Source: Chondrilla cf. caribensis
Taxonomy: Eukaryota; Porifera; Demospongiae; Chondrillida; Chondrillidae
DNA: 64,000 nt
Assembly: GCA_964020155.1 (NCBI GenBank)
Contig: OZ026549.1
Coordinates: 1,180,133-1,244,132, forward strand
Direction of reading: 5' to 3'
Positions within the stretch are counted from its first letter, which is position 1. Each line of letters begins with the position of its first letter. Shown here piece after piece: positions 29,983-40,695 of this stretch. Made by a program: the position numbers and the translations under genes. The notes beneath the pieces are model-generated. The model saw only the letters and a program-made list of their open reading frames with translations, was not told the origin of the DNA and made no database searches.

Positions 29983-30918
29983 TCAATCTTTTGTATTGCA
30001 TTTAGGAATCTTCTGGAGGCAGTGGCAGCAAACCATCGATTTGAACTGATTGCGAACTGCTTTCATAAACAACACTGTCAAAATCGGACTTGGGATCAGT
30101 GACAATACCGCTACGCTGTAGTTGATGTAGATACTTGAATTAGCTGACGGACGCGCGAAGACGATGATAACTGCGATACCCTGCCCAACAATATTGATGA
30201 GATTCCCAGCCACAAGAAACAGCGCAAATCTTGCTATTCCCTTGTTGTAGGAGGATCCTTCAGTTATAGTGTTACGTCTAACATAGCACAAGACCACAAT
30301 GGGGACCACAATACTGATGACCAGGGGAATGATTCCTCCGAAGATTGTCCAAATAGCAGTGAATGTATATCGAGCTTCCACAACCAGTTCTTTATTCGTG
30401 GACAAGAATGCTATACATGCAACCCGGTCATAGTATGTAACAGGGAACACAGGTGGAACCAGTGCATACACACTCAGAATCATCGGAACACACCACGTGA
30501 ACATCAGAACAAATACAATAAAGAGTGGATACTTCAAGGGCTTTGGGTATCTGATGATCAGCAAAACTATGATTGAAAAGCCAGCTAGACTGTACACTCT
30601 CAATACAACGAGAAACACAAAACCCCAAGATAGGAACCTACAAAAGCCCATATGAGGAGGTTGCACAGATGTGAAGTTAAGGATGACGCCATTTAAACCA
30701 AGACACAGTTGTAAGAGGGCCATCAATAATCCCGCAACAAGAAGGTTGCCCAGGAACAGTCTCACCAGCTTAGCCACAGAGTGGTTAACACACAGGAGAA
30801 TCATAGTGATGATAATGAAAACAGCAACTACAGTCAGAGCTGTCAGGAGGAGTATCAAGAAGACTCCAAAAGCAGTTCCCGAAAGGTTAGAAACACTACA
30901 GTTGGTGCAGTTCTCCAT
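29983..30918 (-). CDS. Divergent 7TM receptor, single gene (311 aa)
   Basis: Intronless. An in-frame ATG lies 42 codons upstream (31044), but the conserved MENCTNCSV start at 30918 is preferred. TM2 has FLGNLLVAG (FLINLLVAG elsewhere); TM3 ends LIIRYPKP, with Pro directly after the R-Y; loop 2 is CIAFLSTNKELVV; TM7 PSPILTVLFMKAVRN. The tail is short (CCHCLQKIPKCNTKD). As in the other outlier at 26446-27366, the TM5/loop-3 DNA block is identical to the family norm. No clear composite promoter box was found upstream. Confidence 0.9.
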   Translation of the reverse strand: MENCTNCSVSNLSGTAFGVFLILLLTALTVVAVFIIITMILLCVNHSVAKLVRLFLGNLLVAGLLMALLQLCLGLNGVILNFTSVQPPHMGFCRFLSWGFVFLVVLRVYSLAGFSIIVLLIIRYPKPLKYPLFIVFVLMFTWCVPMILSVYALVPPVFPVTYYDRVACIAFLSTNKELVVEARYTFTAIWTIFGGIIPLVISIVVPIVVLCYVRRNTITEGSSYNKGIARFALFLVAGNLINIVGQGIAVIIVFARPSANSSIYINYSVAVLSLIPSPILTVLFMKAVRNQFKSMVCCHCLQKIPKCNTKD

Positions 30919-31707
30919 GATTCGTAACACACAGCAAATGAATGTCTGCATGTGTGAGACTGTACTATGTATAAAGGCAAAGTATGCAAACAATGTGGCA
31001 TGAATTGACGTGGTAGGCACAAGGGACTGGAAGGGGAAGTACATATTTCAAACAGCACTCCTCCACGACTATCTTTCATGCGTGACTAGCATACTTATAT
31101 AGAATTACTTTCAGTTGCAGTAAGATGGTGCAATTTGAACCCATGTGATCATCACATGGAGAACCCTAAACAAAATTCTAAGTTAAACATTCCACCGTAA
31201 TGAATGCCATGGCTGGTTGGGCATGAATGCAGGAATGTTGATGGCCACGTGATACGTACAGGTTGAGTCAGTTGACAATGAACTGGTTTCAAAACAGTTG
31301 TTTCAAAGTGGAAGTGGGAATCATAGATACCACATACTGAAACATACTGAGGTAAGGATTACTCAATGGGAGGTACACCATCCATACACATTGGAAATAT
31401 AATAATTTGAATGATAAGGAACAGTCTAAAGACAAATTGTACAGATCAGAGATCTTTGCCTGTGGAGATTATTATTCACAAGCACGATAGCTTCGTAACA
31501 AACTCAGGTGTAGTCTTGAATATGGAATTGATTACAATGTGAAGCTTACAAGAAGTTCTATACTTATATATCTAGATCCCCATCCAACTACTAGTAACTA
31601 GCTCGAGTCTAATCTAGCAACTAAAATGGCAGCAAAACCAAATTAATACTAAATAGCTGTTGGGATGAGGGTTAACTACATTAAAAAAAATATAGAAGCC
31701 ACTTGTT
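30919..31707. other. Upstream region with a possible receptor relic
   Basis: 31275-31340 (gaactggtttcaaaacag ... gtgggaatcatagatacc) loosely matches the TM7/helix-8 end of receptor genes in minus orientation, a possible tail remnant. A catgtgatcatcac at 31142 is only a weak promoter-like match. Confidence 0.35.
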
Positions 31708-32128
31708 TCAGATAGTAGACCCAGGGGACATAGAAGGACAAATAGTAGAGCCAGGGACCATACAAGGATGAATAGTACAGCCAGGGTATAAAAGTACAAA
31801 TAGTAATGCCAGGGGCTTTGAAAGTACAAATAGTAGAGCCAGGGGCTCTAATTTACAAATAGTAGAGCCAGGGGCTCTAAATTACAAATAGTAGAGCCAT
31901 GGGCTCTAAAAGTACAAAATAGTACAGCCAGGGTATAAAAGTACAAATAGTAAAGCCAGGGGCTTCAAAGTACAAATAGTAGAGCCAGGGGCAATAAAAG
32001 TACAAAATAGTAGAGCCAGGGGCAATAAAAGTACAAAATAGTAGAGCCAGGGGCAATAAAAGTACAAAATAGTAGAGCCAGGGGCACTAAAAGTACAAAA
32101 TAGTAGAGCCAGGGGTTAAAAAGACAAA
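31708..32128. repeat. Minisatellite, about 14 units of 28-31 bp
   Basis: The unit is approximately atagtagagccaggggc followed by (a/t)-rich aaaagtacaa. Units 10-12 are almost identical and flanking ones more diverged, consistent with recent expansion at the right side. Minus-strand frames over it are artefacts. Confidence 0.9.
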
Positions 32129-32347
32129 GGCTAGACACCATGCTGAACAGAAAAGAACAATAACAGTTGTCAAAATCCTTCACAATCTGTTGTATACTCA
32201 TGCAAAAGGCCCACCATATCGCAGTGCATGATGATAGTGATACTACAATGTCTTATATCTGAGGCATATCTGAATGCATATACTGATCTATATGTCTCAG
32301 CTGTCTTCAGTGGACATTGTTCTCAGTAATTAACACATAATTGCTAC

Positions 32348-32946
32348 AGAGAAACCCCCTTTAATCTGCCCCCTATAATCCACCAAACCTGCTAATCCGC
32401 CTTGGTTTTCAAATAACAAAAAATGTACATGTTTAATATACATCTACTCTGCCATCTGCCACAAGTCCTGATAAAATAGTAGTAGTAAGTTATTATTTCC
32501 ATGTAATCCGTCAAGTTATAGACCTGTTTTATGCATTCATATGTATTGCACAAAAGATGGCTGATTTCGAAATGCCGATAATTAAGAATGGGTTAGAATA
32601 TGAACACAATGACTTTGCCGGATGTTATATCTTCGGAGAAGGTTCTTTCAAACCTAAAGAGATGCTAAAGTAATTGATTGCAGAAAACTGGAATTAAGTG
32701 TTCTGTTTACATCATGAGCATTCAACTTATAGTTGTCCACCAATGCACACCCACTGAAGACAAAGCGAGTGAAGAAACTCAAATTCGACAACAAGAGAAC
32801 AAGCTATTTTCATTGTTATTGTTATTCTGAGATGTTTTATGAACATACCAGCTTGCAGTTGGCTCAAACCTCGTTAATCCACCTACCCCGCTAATCTGCA
32901 ATGAAATTGAGACTCACAATCATGGTTTATTATCAAGGTTTCACTG
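32348..32946. mobile_element. 599-bp TA-flanked element with internal small frame
   Basis: Left end CAGAGAAACCCCCTTTAATC, right end (inverted) CAGTGAAACCTTGATAATAA, with TA at both sides. The ends match only over about 10 bp; subterminal aatccgcc/aatccacc motifs recur. It carries the frame at 32557-32673. Could be a mosaic of older repeats rather than one element. Confidence 0.5.
32557..32673 (+). CDS. Short frame related to the ORF in the 57.3-kb transposon (38 aa)
   Basis: ATG-initiated, MADFEMPIIKNGLEYEH then FGEGSFKPKEM. It aligns with the frame at 57479-57694 (MADYERRQLEIGLEFV ... FSEGSSEPKK) with no gap breaking the frame, and homology begins about 20 bp before the ATG. Function unknown; possibly the start of a transposase or a captured host first exon. 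Confidence 0.35.
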   Translation: MADFEMPIIKNGLEYEHNDFAGCYIFGEGSFKPKEMLK

Positions 32947-33292
32947 TATTACACTTTTAATTTCAATTTACAGTTTCAATATAACAACCATGTAGGAAAT
33001 TTCTTGTGGTATTGATATATGCAATGAGTTGAACAAAATGGCTCACTAGTAGAATAAACATAATATTATACCGATACAGCCGTGTATTCGTACACATACT
33101 TTACTTTAGGTACTACGTACATACTTTAGGTTGTACAGTGGATGAAAACACTGGAATTTGCATGGTACCAATATTATATTATCTTCAATACAATTGATTA
33201 CTGTGCATTAATATAAGGGTTCCAGTGATATTAATGTCAGCTGATACTGTGGAGTACAAAAATCATTCCATGCATTAAATTATAATATTTCG
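32947..33292. other. Spacer without recognised content
   Basis: 3' flank of the next receptor. Nothing recognised. Confidence 0.4.
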
Positions 33293-34273
33293 TCATACTA
33301 AAAGCACATCCGCAGCTGTGGACCGTGATTTGTCCAATGAAATCGATATTCTTGACATGCGCACAAAATTATAAAGATTTCTTGCACAACATATCACCCT
33401 CGGTACTTCAGTACGAACTGGTTTCAAGAAAATTAGAATCATAATAGGAGTGGGGATCAAGGATATCAAACCAGCAGAGTAGGACAGGTACACACCGGGA
33501 GGTTCAGAGACATACACAATGAGAGCCACTACAGCTTGACCAACGAGGTTGATGAGGTTACCAGCTACTAGGAAGAGGGTGAATTTTGCCATTCCTTTCC
33601 TGTACGAGGATCCTGCCATGGTGTTGTGTCTAACATAGCACAAGACCACAATGGGGACCACAATACTGATGGTCAGAGGAGTGAGGCCTCCAAATATCAC
33701 CCATATGGCTGTGATTACATAACGTACCTCTCTGGAGATGCCAGCATCTGCTGGTCTTGGAAAGCAAGCCACACCATCGTAATACTGAACAGGATACATA
33801 GGTGGGACCAGAAGGTGAGTGTTCAGGAGTATAGACACACACCAGATTAAAGCTATAAAGAGCACAATATGAAGAGTCTTCATTTCTTTCTTATTGTAGC
33901 GAACTATAAGCAAGACAACAATAGAGAATCCTGCCAGACAGTACAGTCTAGATATAGATCCTACCCCATATCCCCACAGTAAGAATCTACAGAATCCCAA
34001 ATCTGGTGGAGGGAGAGATGTGAAGTTGAGAATGAGGCCAGACAGACCTAGTGCAATTATCATTAAGCCTAAAAGGACTCCAGCAACAAGAAGGTTCATA
34101 AGGAATATTCTTATCAACTTAGCCACAGAGTGAGCCGCACACAGAGCAGTGATGATGGTGACATTCAGTACAATAGCAGTGATGACCAGCAAATGTCCAA
34201 TGATCAAAAAGGCTCCAAACCCTGGTCCAGCCAGATCAGGTTCATTGACACTACAGTTGGTACAGTTCTCCAT
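33293..34273 (-). CDS. Mosaic subgroup IV 7TM receptor (326 aa)
   Basis: Intronless; ATG at MENC (34273), the ten extra codons start with TTG. The 5' half and promoter match the gene at 45075-46067 (AKLIRIFLMNLLVAG, GLSGLILNFTS). The tail (CARNLYNFVRMSRISISLDKSRSTAADVLLV) instead matches 35011-35991, so it is a recombinant. The third loop is one residue shorter (RHNTMAGSSYRKG). TM3 ends LIVRYNKK, TM7 PTPIMILIFLKPVRT. The tail is Ser/Thr-rich, a plausible phosphorylation region. Confidence 0.9.
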   Translation of the reverse strand: MENCTNCSVNEPDLAGPGFGAFLIIGHLLVITAIVLNVTIITALCAAHSVAKLIRIFLMNLLVAGVLLGLMIIALGLSGLILNFTSLPPPDLGFCRFLLWGYGVGSISRLYCLAGFSIVVLLIVRYNKKEMKTLHIVLFIALIWCVSILLNTHLLVPPMYPVQYYDGVACFPRPADAGISREVRYVITAIWVIFGGLTPLTISIVVPIVVLCYVRHNTMAGSSYRKGMAKFTLFLVAGNLINLVGQAVVALIVYVSEPPGVYLSYSAGLISLIPTPIMILIFLKPVRTEVPRVICCARNLYNFVRMSRISISLDKSRSTAADVLLV

Positions 34274-34347
34274 AGTTAGACTGACCACTAAACTGGCATA
34301 CAAGAACTAATACATATGGGACCAGAGTACTGGACTAAGTCCAAGTT

Positions 34348-34371
34348 GTCACATGACAGGAAGTGACATCA
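34348..34371 (-). promoter_or_regulatory. Composite box upstream of 33293-34273
   Basis: GTCACATGACAGGAAGTGAC then ATCA, about 75-98 bp upstream of the ATG. Confidence 0.6.
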
Positions 34372-35010
34372 AAAAACAGTTGGTCACAGAAATACACAAG
34401 TCATTCACTATTGAAAGTAAAACAATCTTAAAATGGCAGCCTCTGTTCCTGCTAATGTCTTCAGTCACCTGGCAGCCTGGTTCGTATGGCCTTTCAGTTT
34501 GCAGTAATTGGCCATTTTGAATTAATTATTGATCTTAAAATGGCAGCCTCTGTTCCTGCTAATGCCACTGCAGACCCCCGCATGCATTATGTAACCAACA
34601 ATATGTTTTTATATACAACACAATATAACATTACATGTAGTCATGTATTTCGGTAGTATTTTACAATTGATGTGTAAGTATTGTTCATCACATCCATCGT
34701 AAGCTAAACAATTCGTAAACACAGTACGCAAACACAACTGGCCCAATAAGCATATATTCGAGAATCAAATGAACAACAGATTAAAATACACCTGTAATTA
34801 TATACATGTACTATTGAATAAAACAAAGAAAATTATGAATAAATAAATAATATTTATATACATATACAATCAAAATGAAAGGAAATATTTAAATAAAATT
34901 GAATGTGACGCAATAAAAGTAAGCTGTACTGTAACACGTTTTTTTCTTTAAGTTATTTTAAATTTTATTTATATAAGTAAATTTTTTTGATCAATTGATA
35001 GTGTATACTG
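34372..35010. repeat. Upstream spacer duplicated at 46165-46520
   Basis: 34372-34770 matches 46165-46520, including an internal double of atcttaaaatggcagcctc. From 34780 to 35010 it is AT-rich with nothing recognised. Confidence 0.75.
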
Positions 35011-35991
35011 TCACAGTACGAGTACATCTGCAGGTGTGGAACCTGATTTGTCAAATGTAAACGATAGTTTGCTTTTCCGAAGAAAGTAAAAATTCCGTAC
35101 ACAGCACATCAACTTGTACACTTCTGTACGAACCGGTTTCATGAAGATCAGAATCATAATGGGAGTGGGGATCAAGGATAACATCGCAATGAGGTAGGAC
35201 AGGTATACACCAGGAGGTTCAGAGACATACACAATAAGTGTCACCACTGTTTGCCCGACAAGATTGATGAGGTTACCAGCTACTAGGAATAGGGCGAATT
35301 TTGCTATTCCTTTGTTGTAAGAGGACCCTGTTGTCATAGAGTGACGTCTAACATAGCACAACACCACAATAGGGACCACAATACTGATGATCAGAGGAGT
35401 GAGGCCTCCAAATATCGACCATATTGCAGTGAATACAAAACGCACTTCTTTAATGATGTCAGCATCTAATGTCCTTGGAAAGCAAGCCACATTATCCAAA
35501 TACTGAACAGCATATATAGGTGGGACCAGAAGGTGAGTGTTTAGGAGTATAGACACACACCAGATTAGAGATAAGAATAGGACAAGATAAAGAATCTTCA
35601 TTTCTTTCTTATTGTAGCGAACTATAAGCAAGACAACAATAGAGAATCCTGTCAGACAGTACAGTCTAGATATAGCTCCTACCCCATATCCCCACACTAA
35701 GAATCTACAGAATCCCAAGTCTGGTGGAGGGAGAGATGTGAAGTTGAGAACAAGACCAGAAAAAATAAATAATCCTCCAACTAAGGCCAGACTCACACCA
35801 GCAACAAGAAGATTGATAAGGAATATTCTCATTAACTTGTTCACAGAGTGAGCCACACACAGAGCAGTGATGATGGTGACATTCAGTACAATAGCAGTGA
35901 TGACCAGCAAAAGCACAAGGATCAAAAACGCTCCAAACCCTGGTCCAGCCAGATTAGGATCTTTAATACTACTGTTGGTACAGTTCTCCAT
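35011..35991 (-). CDS. Rhodopsin-like 7TM receptor, subgroup IV (326 aa)
   Basis: Intronless; ATG at MENC (35991), upstream codons begin with TTG. The N-terminus is MENCTNSSIKDPNLAG. ICL1 has SVNKLMRIF, shared with later genes at 53 and 55 kb. After TM5 it reads CYVRRHSMTTGSSYNKG: the usual Asn-Thr (a sequon-free loop) is His-Ser. TM3 ends LIVRYNKK, TM7 PTPIMILIFMKPVRT; tail KSGSTPADVLVL. No composite promoter box was found in the 300 bp upstream. Confidence 0.9.
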   Translation of the reverse strand: MENCTNSSIKDPNLAGPGFGAFLILVLLLVITAIVLNVTIITALCVAHSVNKLMRIFLINLLVAGVSLALVGGLFIFSGLVLNFTSLPPPDLGFCRFLVWGYGVGAISRLYCLTGFSIVVLLIVRYNKKEMKILYLVLFLSLIWCVSILLNTHLLVPPIYAVQYLDNVACFPRTLDADIIKEVRFVFTAIWSIFGGLTPLIISIVVPIVVLCYVRRHSMTTGSSYNKGIAKFALFLVAGNLINLVGQTVVTLIVYVSEPPGVYLSYLIAMLSLIPTPIMILIFMKPVRTEVYKLMCCVRNFYFLRKSKLSFTFDKSGSTPADVLVL

Positions 35992-36917
35992 AGTTCTAGT
36001 CCAGATGGCATTCAAGGACTAATCAAGATCACAACAATCAGGTTTGCCACTGCAAGAAGCCATTTTTGGTCATATGACTGTCAAGCATTCCCTTTTGGGC
36101 ACCCCATATTTGGTCATAATGAATATTCATAGTTGATATAACACACCTTACAAAATGGCAGTTTACAGCTGTTACAAGTGTCTTTATTTCTGACATAATG
36201 CAGACTTGAATAGAAGGGAAAAGCTCAGTTCTACCATATTCAAAGGTACAAGTAATATACACACAAAGTTTCACCCTCTAGAAATAACATTTGAAAATTA
36301 TATTACATCCAGGTTCATATATACTAAGACACAGCATGTAACATGTGCTGTAGTAACTTCCTAGTACTATTGGACTTAGTTCAATAGAAGCTTGTATTGC
36401 AGGATACGCTGAACAATAGCTTCTCTTCAGAATTTGGTAACAACAATCACAGTGTTAACAATCAAAATTAATACACGAGACCTTGGAAAGTCCCTATATC
36501 TTCCATTGTTGGCTGAAAATGGATGATTGGATTATGAACAATTCACTTAACAAGTGACGTTTGATCACTCCCACGCCACTCCCACCTTCATTGAAGTAAA
36601 TTGGATTATTTCTCATTATAAACCCTAACAACTACTTTCCTGTTCATGTGTGTATAGTATACACACATACGTAGTATATTATATGCTCAGTATGCTACAA
36701 ACCAGTATGCTAGGACACGTACAATAGTTAACTTAAGGTATAAAGCAAAAGCGTATATACAAAATTAATATACTGCAGTAATACTAACCAAATGTACACA
36801 ATACTTCATACACACTGCATAGGATATTGAAATGCATGTAGTTGTAAAACGTGCTAAATATGGTACAACTTATGAAGATGTTCTGTTCATATTACATGCT
36901 ATGCTGTATCAAATCTG
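35992..36917. other. Upstream region without the family promoter box
   Basis: No shared spacer, microsatellite or receptor relic recognised. Unlike all other subgroup IV spacers it appears unique. Confidence 0.45.
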
Positions 36918-37898
36918 TTACGCGTGTCTGCTATTATCTAGAACTGAAGACGTGGTTCTCTCTGTTGAGAATGATAACTTTGAAATGTGAGGGATGGAGC
37001 GAAGTCTTGCACAACACATCTTGGTCACTTGAGCACGAACTGGTTTCATGAAGATTAGAATCATAATAGGAGTGGGGATTAAGGATAGTGGGCCAGCGAA
37101 CAAGGAAACATACATACCAGAAGCCTCTGAGGCATATGCGATGAGAGCTGCTGCAGTTTGACTGATAAAATTGATGAGGTTACCAGCTATTAAAAACAGA
37201 GCAAATTTTGCAATTCCCTTGTTGTAAGAGGATCCTTCTGCTATAGTGTTACGTCTAACATAGCACAAGACCACAATGGGGACCACAATACTGATGGTCA
37301 GAGGAGTGAGGCCACCAAATATCAAAAATATGGCAGTGGATACATAACGTACTTCTCTTATAATGTCAGCATTCAATGTTCTTGGAAGGCAAGCCACATC
37401 ATCGTAATACTGAACAGCATATATTGGGGTGATCAGGATGTGAGTGTTCAGTAATATAGACACACACCAAATCAAAGCTAAGAATAGAGCAATATAAAGA
37501 GTCTTCATTTCTTTCTTATTGAAACGCACTATTAGCAAAACGACAAGAGAAAATCCTACCAGACTGTACAGTCTAGTAACGACTCCCACACCTATTCCCC
37601 ACACTAAGAATCTACAGAATCCCAAGTCTGGTGGAGGGAGAGATGTGAAGTTGAGAATAATACCAGACAGAACAAACGATGCACCAAATAAAGCTAGACT
37701 CATACCAGCAACAAGGAGGTTGATAAGGAATATCCTCATTAACTTGGACACAGAGTGAGCCACACACAGAGCAGTGATGATGGTGACATTCAGTACAATA
37801 GCAGTGATGACCACCAGAATAATGAGGACCATAAATGTTCCAAACCCTGGTCCAGCCAGATTAGGATCATTGACACTACAGTTGGTACAGTTCTCCAT
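36918..37898 (-). CDS. Rhodopsin-like 7TM receptor, subgroup IV, VRF variant (326 aa)
   Basis: Intronless, ATG at MENC (37898). TM3 ends LIVRFNKK: Tyr of the R-Y pair is Phe. TM7 is PTPIMILIFMKPVRA; the tail (CCARLRSIPHISKLSFSTERTTSSV) is more diverged than in its neighbours. Third loop RRNTIAEGSSYNKG is standard. Position 2.50 is Gly. Confidence 0.9.
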   Translation of the reverse strand: MENCTNCSVNDPNLAGPGFGTFMVLIILVVITAIVLNVTIITALCVAHSVSKLMRIFLINLLVAGMSLALFGASFVLSGIILNFTSLPPPDLGFCRFLVWGIGVGVVTRLYSLVGFSLVVLLIVRFNKKEMKTLYIALFLALIWCVSILLNTHILITPIYAVQYYDDVACLPRTLNADIIREVRYVSTAIFLIFGGLTPLTISIVVPIVVLCYVRRNTIAEGSSYNKGIAKFALFLIAGNLINFISQTAAALIAYASEASGMYVSLFAGPLSLIPTPIMILIFMKPVRAQVTKMCCARLRSIPHISKLSFSTERTTSSVLDNSRHA

Positions 37899-37990
37899 AG
37901 TTGTATCTCATTACTAAACTAGCATGATACACTGTGGTTAGCTAATTATACCTGTAAGCCAAAGGTTATGCGGGAGAACAGGAAACAATT

Positions 37991-38016
37991 GTGAACAGAA
38001 GGTGACGTCATACATG
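37991..38016 (-). promoter_or_regulatory. Variant composite box upstream of 36918-37898
   Basis: GTGAACAGAAGGTGACGTCA: the CRE-like part is a perfect TGACGTCA, while the ETS core is broken. About 95 bp upstream. Confidence 0.45.
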
Positions 38017-38854
38017 GATTAATATTGTAGCAACAGAGCAATAATGGCAATCATCAGTTGTGGAACTGTTATTGAGTGTGCCATATGTGTGCATGTGTGC
38101 ACGTGTGTGCGTGTGTGTGTGCACATCCAAAAGCTAATTGTGTGCATGACGTGACATTGTGTACTTGTGTGGGATGACACCAGTGTAATCGTATTAACCT
38201 ATTAGTGGGATGGATGTAACTGCTCCGCCTAGAGAATGGATGGATATCTTGGATTTCTCGGCTGCATGTGTTATAGTTTCTACAGTACAATACACACACG
38301 GCTTATGTACACACATTTGCATTCCTCGGTTGTGTTCTTCATTGGTCATGTCCAATATGTACTATTACATGTGGAATGATAATGTTGACACGTACACACA
38401 TAGACACACAAACATTTCATATAAACAAATGTACTCATCACAGAGTATATGCACTTCAAAATCTACATGCAGACATCCTTACCCAGAGGACAAATATTGT
38501 TTAGAACACTTGTTAAGTTGTTTACAACTTGCATCATAAGCAGGTCACAGCAAAAAGAAATTATTAAGCGAAATTATCCAAGCAATACAATGATTGTCAG
38601 TTCACAACAGAACTAAGCTTGTAAATACAAGACCACTGTCTGAATAGACCACCTACACAGCAGCTATGAATCCTAAAAAAATATACACTGAATTAATGGT
38701 TACAGGGTGCATGAACAGAACAGCTGAAAGGCACACACATACACTACCATTATGCTTCAACGTGAATTAATCTTAATGCATGTACAGTTGGTGATAATAA
38801 ATGAAATGGATATAATCGAGAGTTCAAAGTACAACACCACTCATTCAAACTTTG
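38017..38854. repeat. TG-bearing spacer (type 1)
   Basis: A short TG run at 38083-38125, then the recurring sequence ttagtttctacagtacaatac ... aagaccactgtctgaatagacc. Related copies: 40516-40868, 42250-42500, 49071-50110, 53659-54440, 56210-56775, 57713-58690. Confidence 0.75.
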
Positions 38855-39847
38855 TTATGTTACATGTATCTGCATGTTATTGTCCACAGCTGTAGACCCA
38901 GTTCTGTCTGTTGAACTTAACACTTTTGATACATGAGGGATGGAAGGAATCCTTACACAACATATCACCTTGGTCACTTGAGCACGAACTGGTTTCAGAA
39001 AGATTAGAATCATAATAGGAGTGGGGATCAAGGATATCAAACCAGCAGAGTAGGATAGGTACAAACCAGAAGGTTCAGAGACATACACAATGAGGATCAC
39101 TACAGCTTGACCAATAATATTTACGAGGTTACCAGCTACTAGGAAGAGGATGAATCTTACTATTCCCTTGTTGTAAGAGGATCCTTCTGTTATAGTGTTA
39201 CGTCTAACATAGCACAAGACCACAATGGGGACCACAATACTGATGGTCAGAGGAATGAGGCCTCCAAATATCACCCATATGGCAGTAAACACATAACGCA
39301 CTTCTTGAATTATGTCAGCATCTAACATCTTTGGAAAGCAAGCCACATTATCAAAATATTGAACAGCATATATCGGTGGGACCAAAATTTCAGTGTTCAG
39401 GAGAATAGGCACACTCCAAATCAAAATTAAGAAAATGACAATATAAATAGTCTTCAGTTCCTTCTTATTGTAGCGAACTATGAGCATGACAACAATAGAG
39501 AATCCTGCCAGACAGTACAGTCTAGCTGCAGCTCCTGCGGAATATCCCCACGCTAAGAATCTACAGAATCCCAAATCTGGTGGAGGGAGAGATGTGAAGT
39601 TGAGAACTAGAGCAGATGGTATGAATAGGATATATATCAAGGCTACAGTCATTCCAGCAACAAGAAGGTTGATAAGAAAAATCCTCACTAGATGAGCTAC
39701 GGAGTGAGCCACACACAGAGCAGTGATGATGGTGACATTCAGTACAATAACTGTGATAGCCACCAATAGCATAATGATCAAAAAGGCTCCAAACCCTGGT
39801 CCAGCCAGATCAGGATCATTGACACTACAGTTGGTACAGTTCTCCAT
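38855..39847 (-). CDS. Rhodopsin-like 7TM receptor, subgroup IV (330 aa)
   Basis: Intronless; ATG at MENC (39847), upstream codons non-ATG. ICL1 has VAHLVRIF instead of VAKLIRIF, shared with 42585-43577. TM3 ends MLIVRYNKKELK; TM4 is LIWSVPILLNTEILVPP. The tail SIPHVSKVLSSTDRTGSTAVDNNMQIHVT is Ser/Thr-rich. Confidence 0.9.
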   Translation of the reverse strand: MENCTNCSVNDPDLAGPGFGAFLIIMLLVAITVIVLNVTIITALCVAHSVAHLVRIFLINLLVAGMTVALIYILFIPSALVLNFTSLPPPDLGFCRFLAWGYSAGAAARLYCLAGFSIVVMLIVRYNKKELKTIYIVIFLILIWSVPILLNTEILVPPIYAVQYFDNVACFPKMLDADIIQEVRYVFTAIWVIFGGLIPLTISIVVPIVVLCYVRRNTITEGSSYNKGIVRFILFLVAGNLVNIIGQAVVILIVYVSEPSGLYLSYSAGLISLIPTPIMILIFLKPVRAQVTKVICCVRIPSIPHVSKVLSSTDRTGSTAVDNNMQIHVT

Positions 39848-39920
39848 AGTTAGACTGACCACAAAACTGGGATACAAGATCTAATACATATCAGATCAGA
39901 GTGCTGGACTAGTCTAAGTT

Positions 39921-39943
39921 GTCACATGACAGGAAGTGACATC
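39921..39943 (-). promoter_or_regulatory. Composite box upstream of 38855-39847
   Basis: GTCACATGACAGGAAGTGAC then ATC, about 75-95 bp upstream of the ATG. Confidence 0.6.
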
Positions 39944-40045
39944 AGGACAATACTGCTTCTACTGTAGTAAAACAAACACTGGCTTAGTACATATATAGAT
40001 TGGGCCCTAGTACATGCATTATAATACATATACACTGGTTAGCTA

Positions 40046-40515
40046 CAGTACGGTTCATGGAAAAGGTAACGGTGAACCATTAAGCGCTAAAGGTTAACCG
40101 ATGCAATTTATCTGTTTTCCGTTAACGGATTAACCGTTAAACTGTTAACGGATTAGCCGTTAACTATTTTCATACACGTAGAGTCCACCTAGAACGTACA
40201 TGGAACGTTTCAAAGGGTTACTTTGTTCCAGTGATTTTCGACGAGTGTTTTTAGACGGCTGCGTACGTATCTTACAGAGAAGTTAAAGCTTAGTGCTAAA
40301 GAAACCACGATCGAAAACTCAGGTACGTTTCCACTCGTTCTAGACATAACAAGTGACGTCATAAGATTAACACGTTACCGGTTAACGGATTAACTGCTGA
40401 CGGATTAGCCGCTAACGGATATTGCGTTACTTCTAACCGATATTCCGTTATCGCTAACGGTTAACTGATTACAGGTTAACCGACAAAAAAGTTACCTTTT
40501 CCATGAACCGTACTG
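40046..40515. mobile_element. 470-bp TA-flanked element with 25-bp perfect terminal inverted repeats
   Basis: Starts CAGTACGGTTCATGGAAAAG and ends with its exact inverse; TA at 40044-40045 and 40516-40517. The paralogous spacer at 57730 reads gttagctaattg with a single TA, an empty site. Subterminal arrays of gttaac/cggatta occur at both ends. No transposase frame: a non-autonomous mariner-type element (superfamily inferred). Confidence 0.85.
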
Positions 40516-40620
40516 TAATTGTATCTGTGAGCTAAAGGTCATGTAGGGGAACAGAAAACAATTGTGACAAGAAGTGATATATTGTTGAACATAATGCAAC
40601 ATAGAAACGCGTGTGCATGT

Positions 40621-40695
<75 letters not shown>

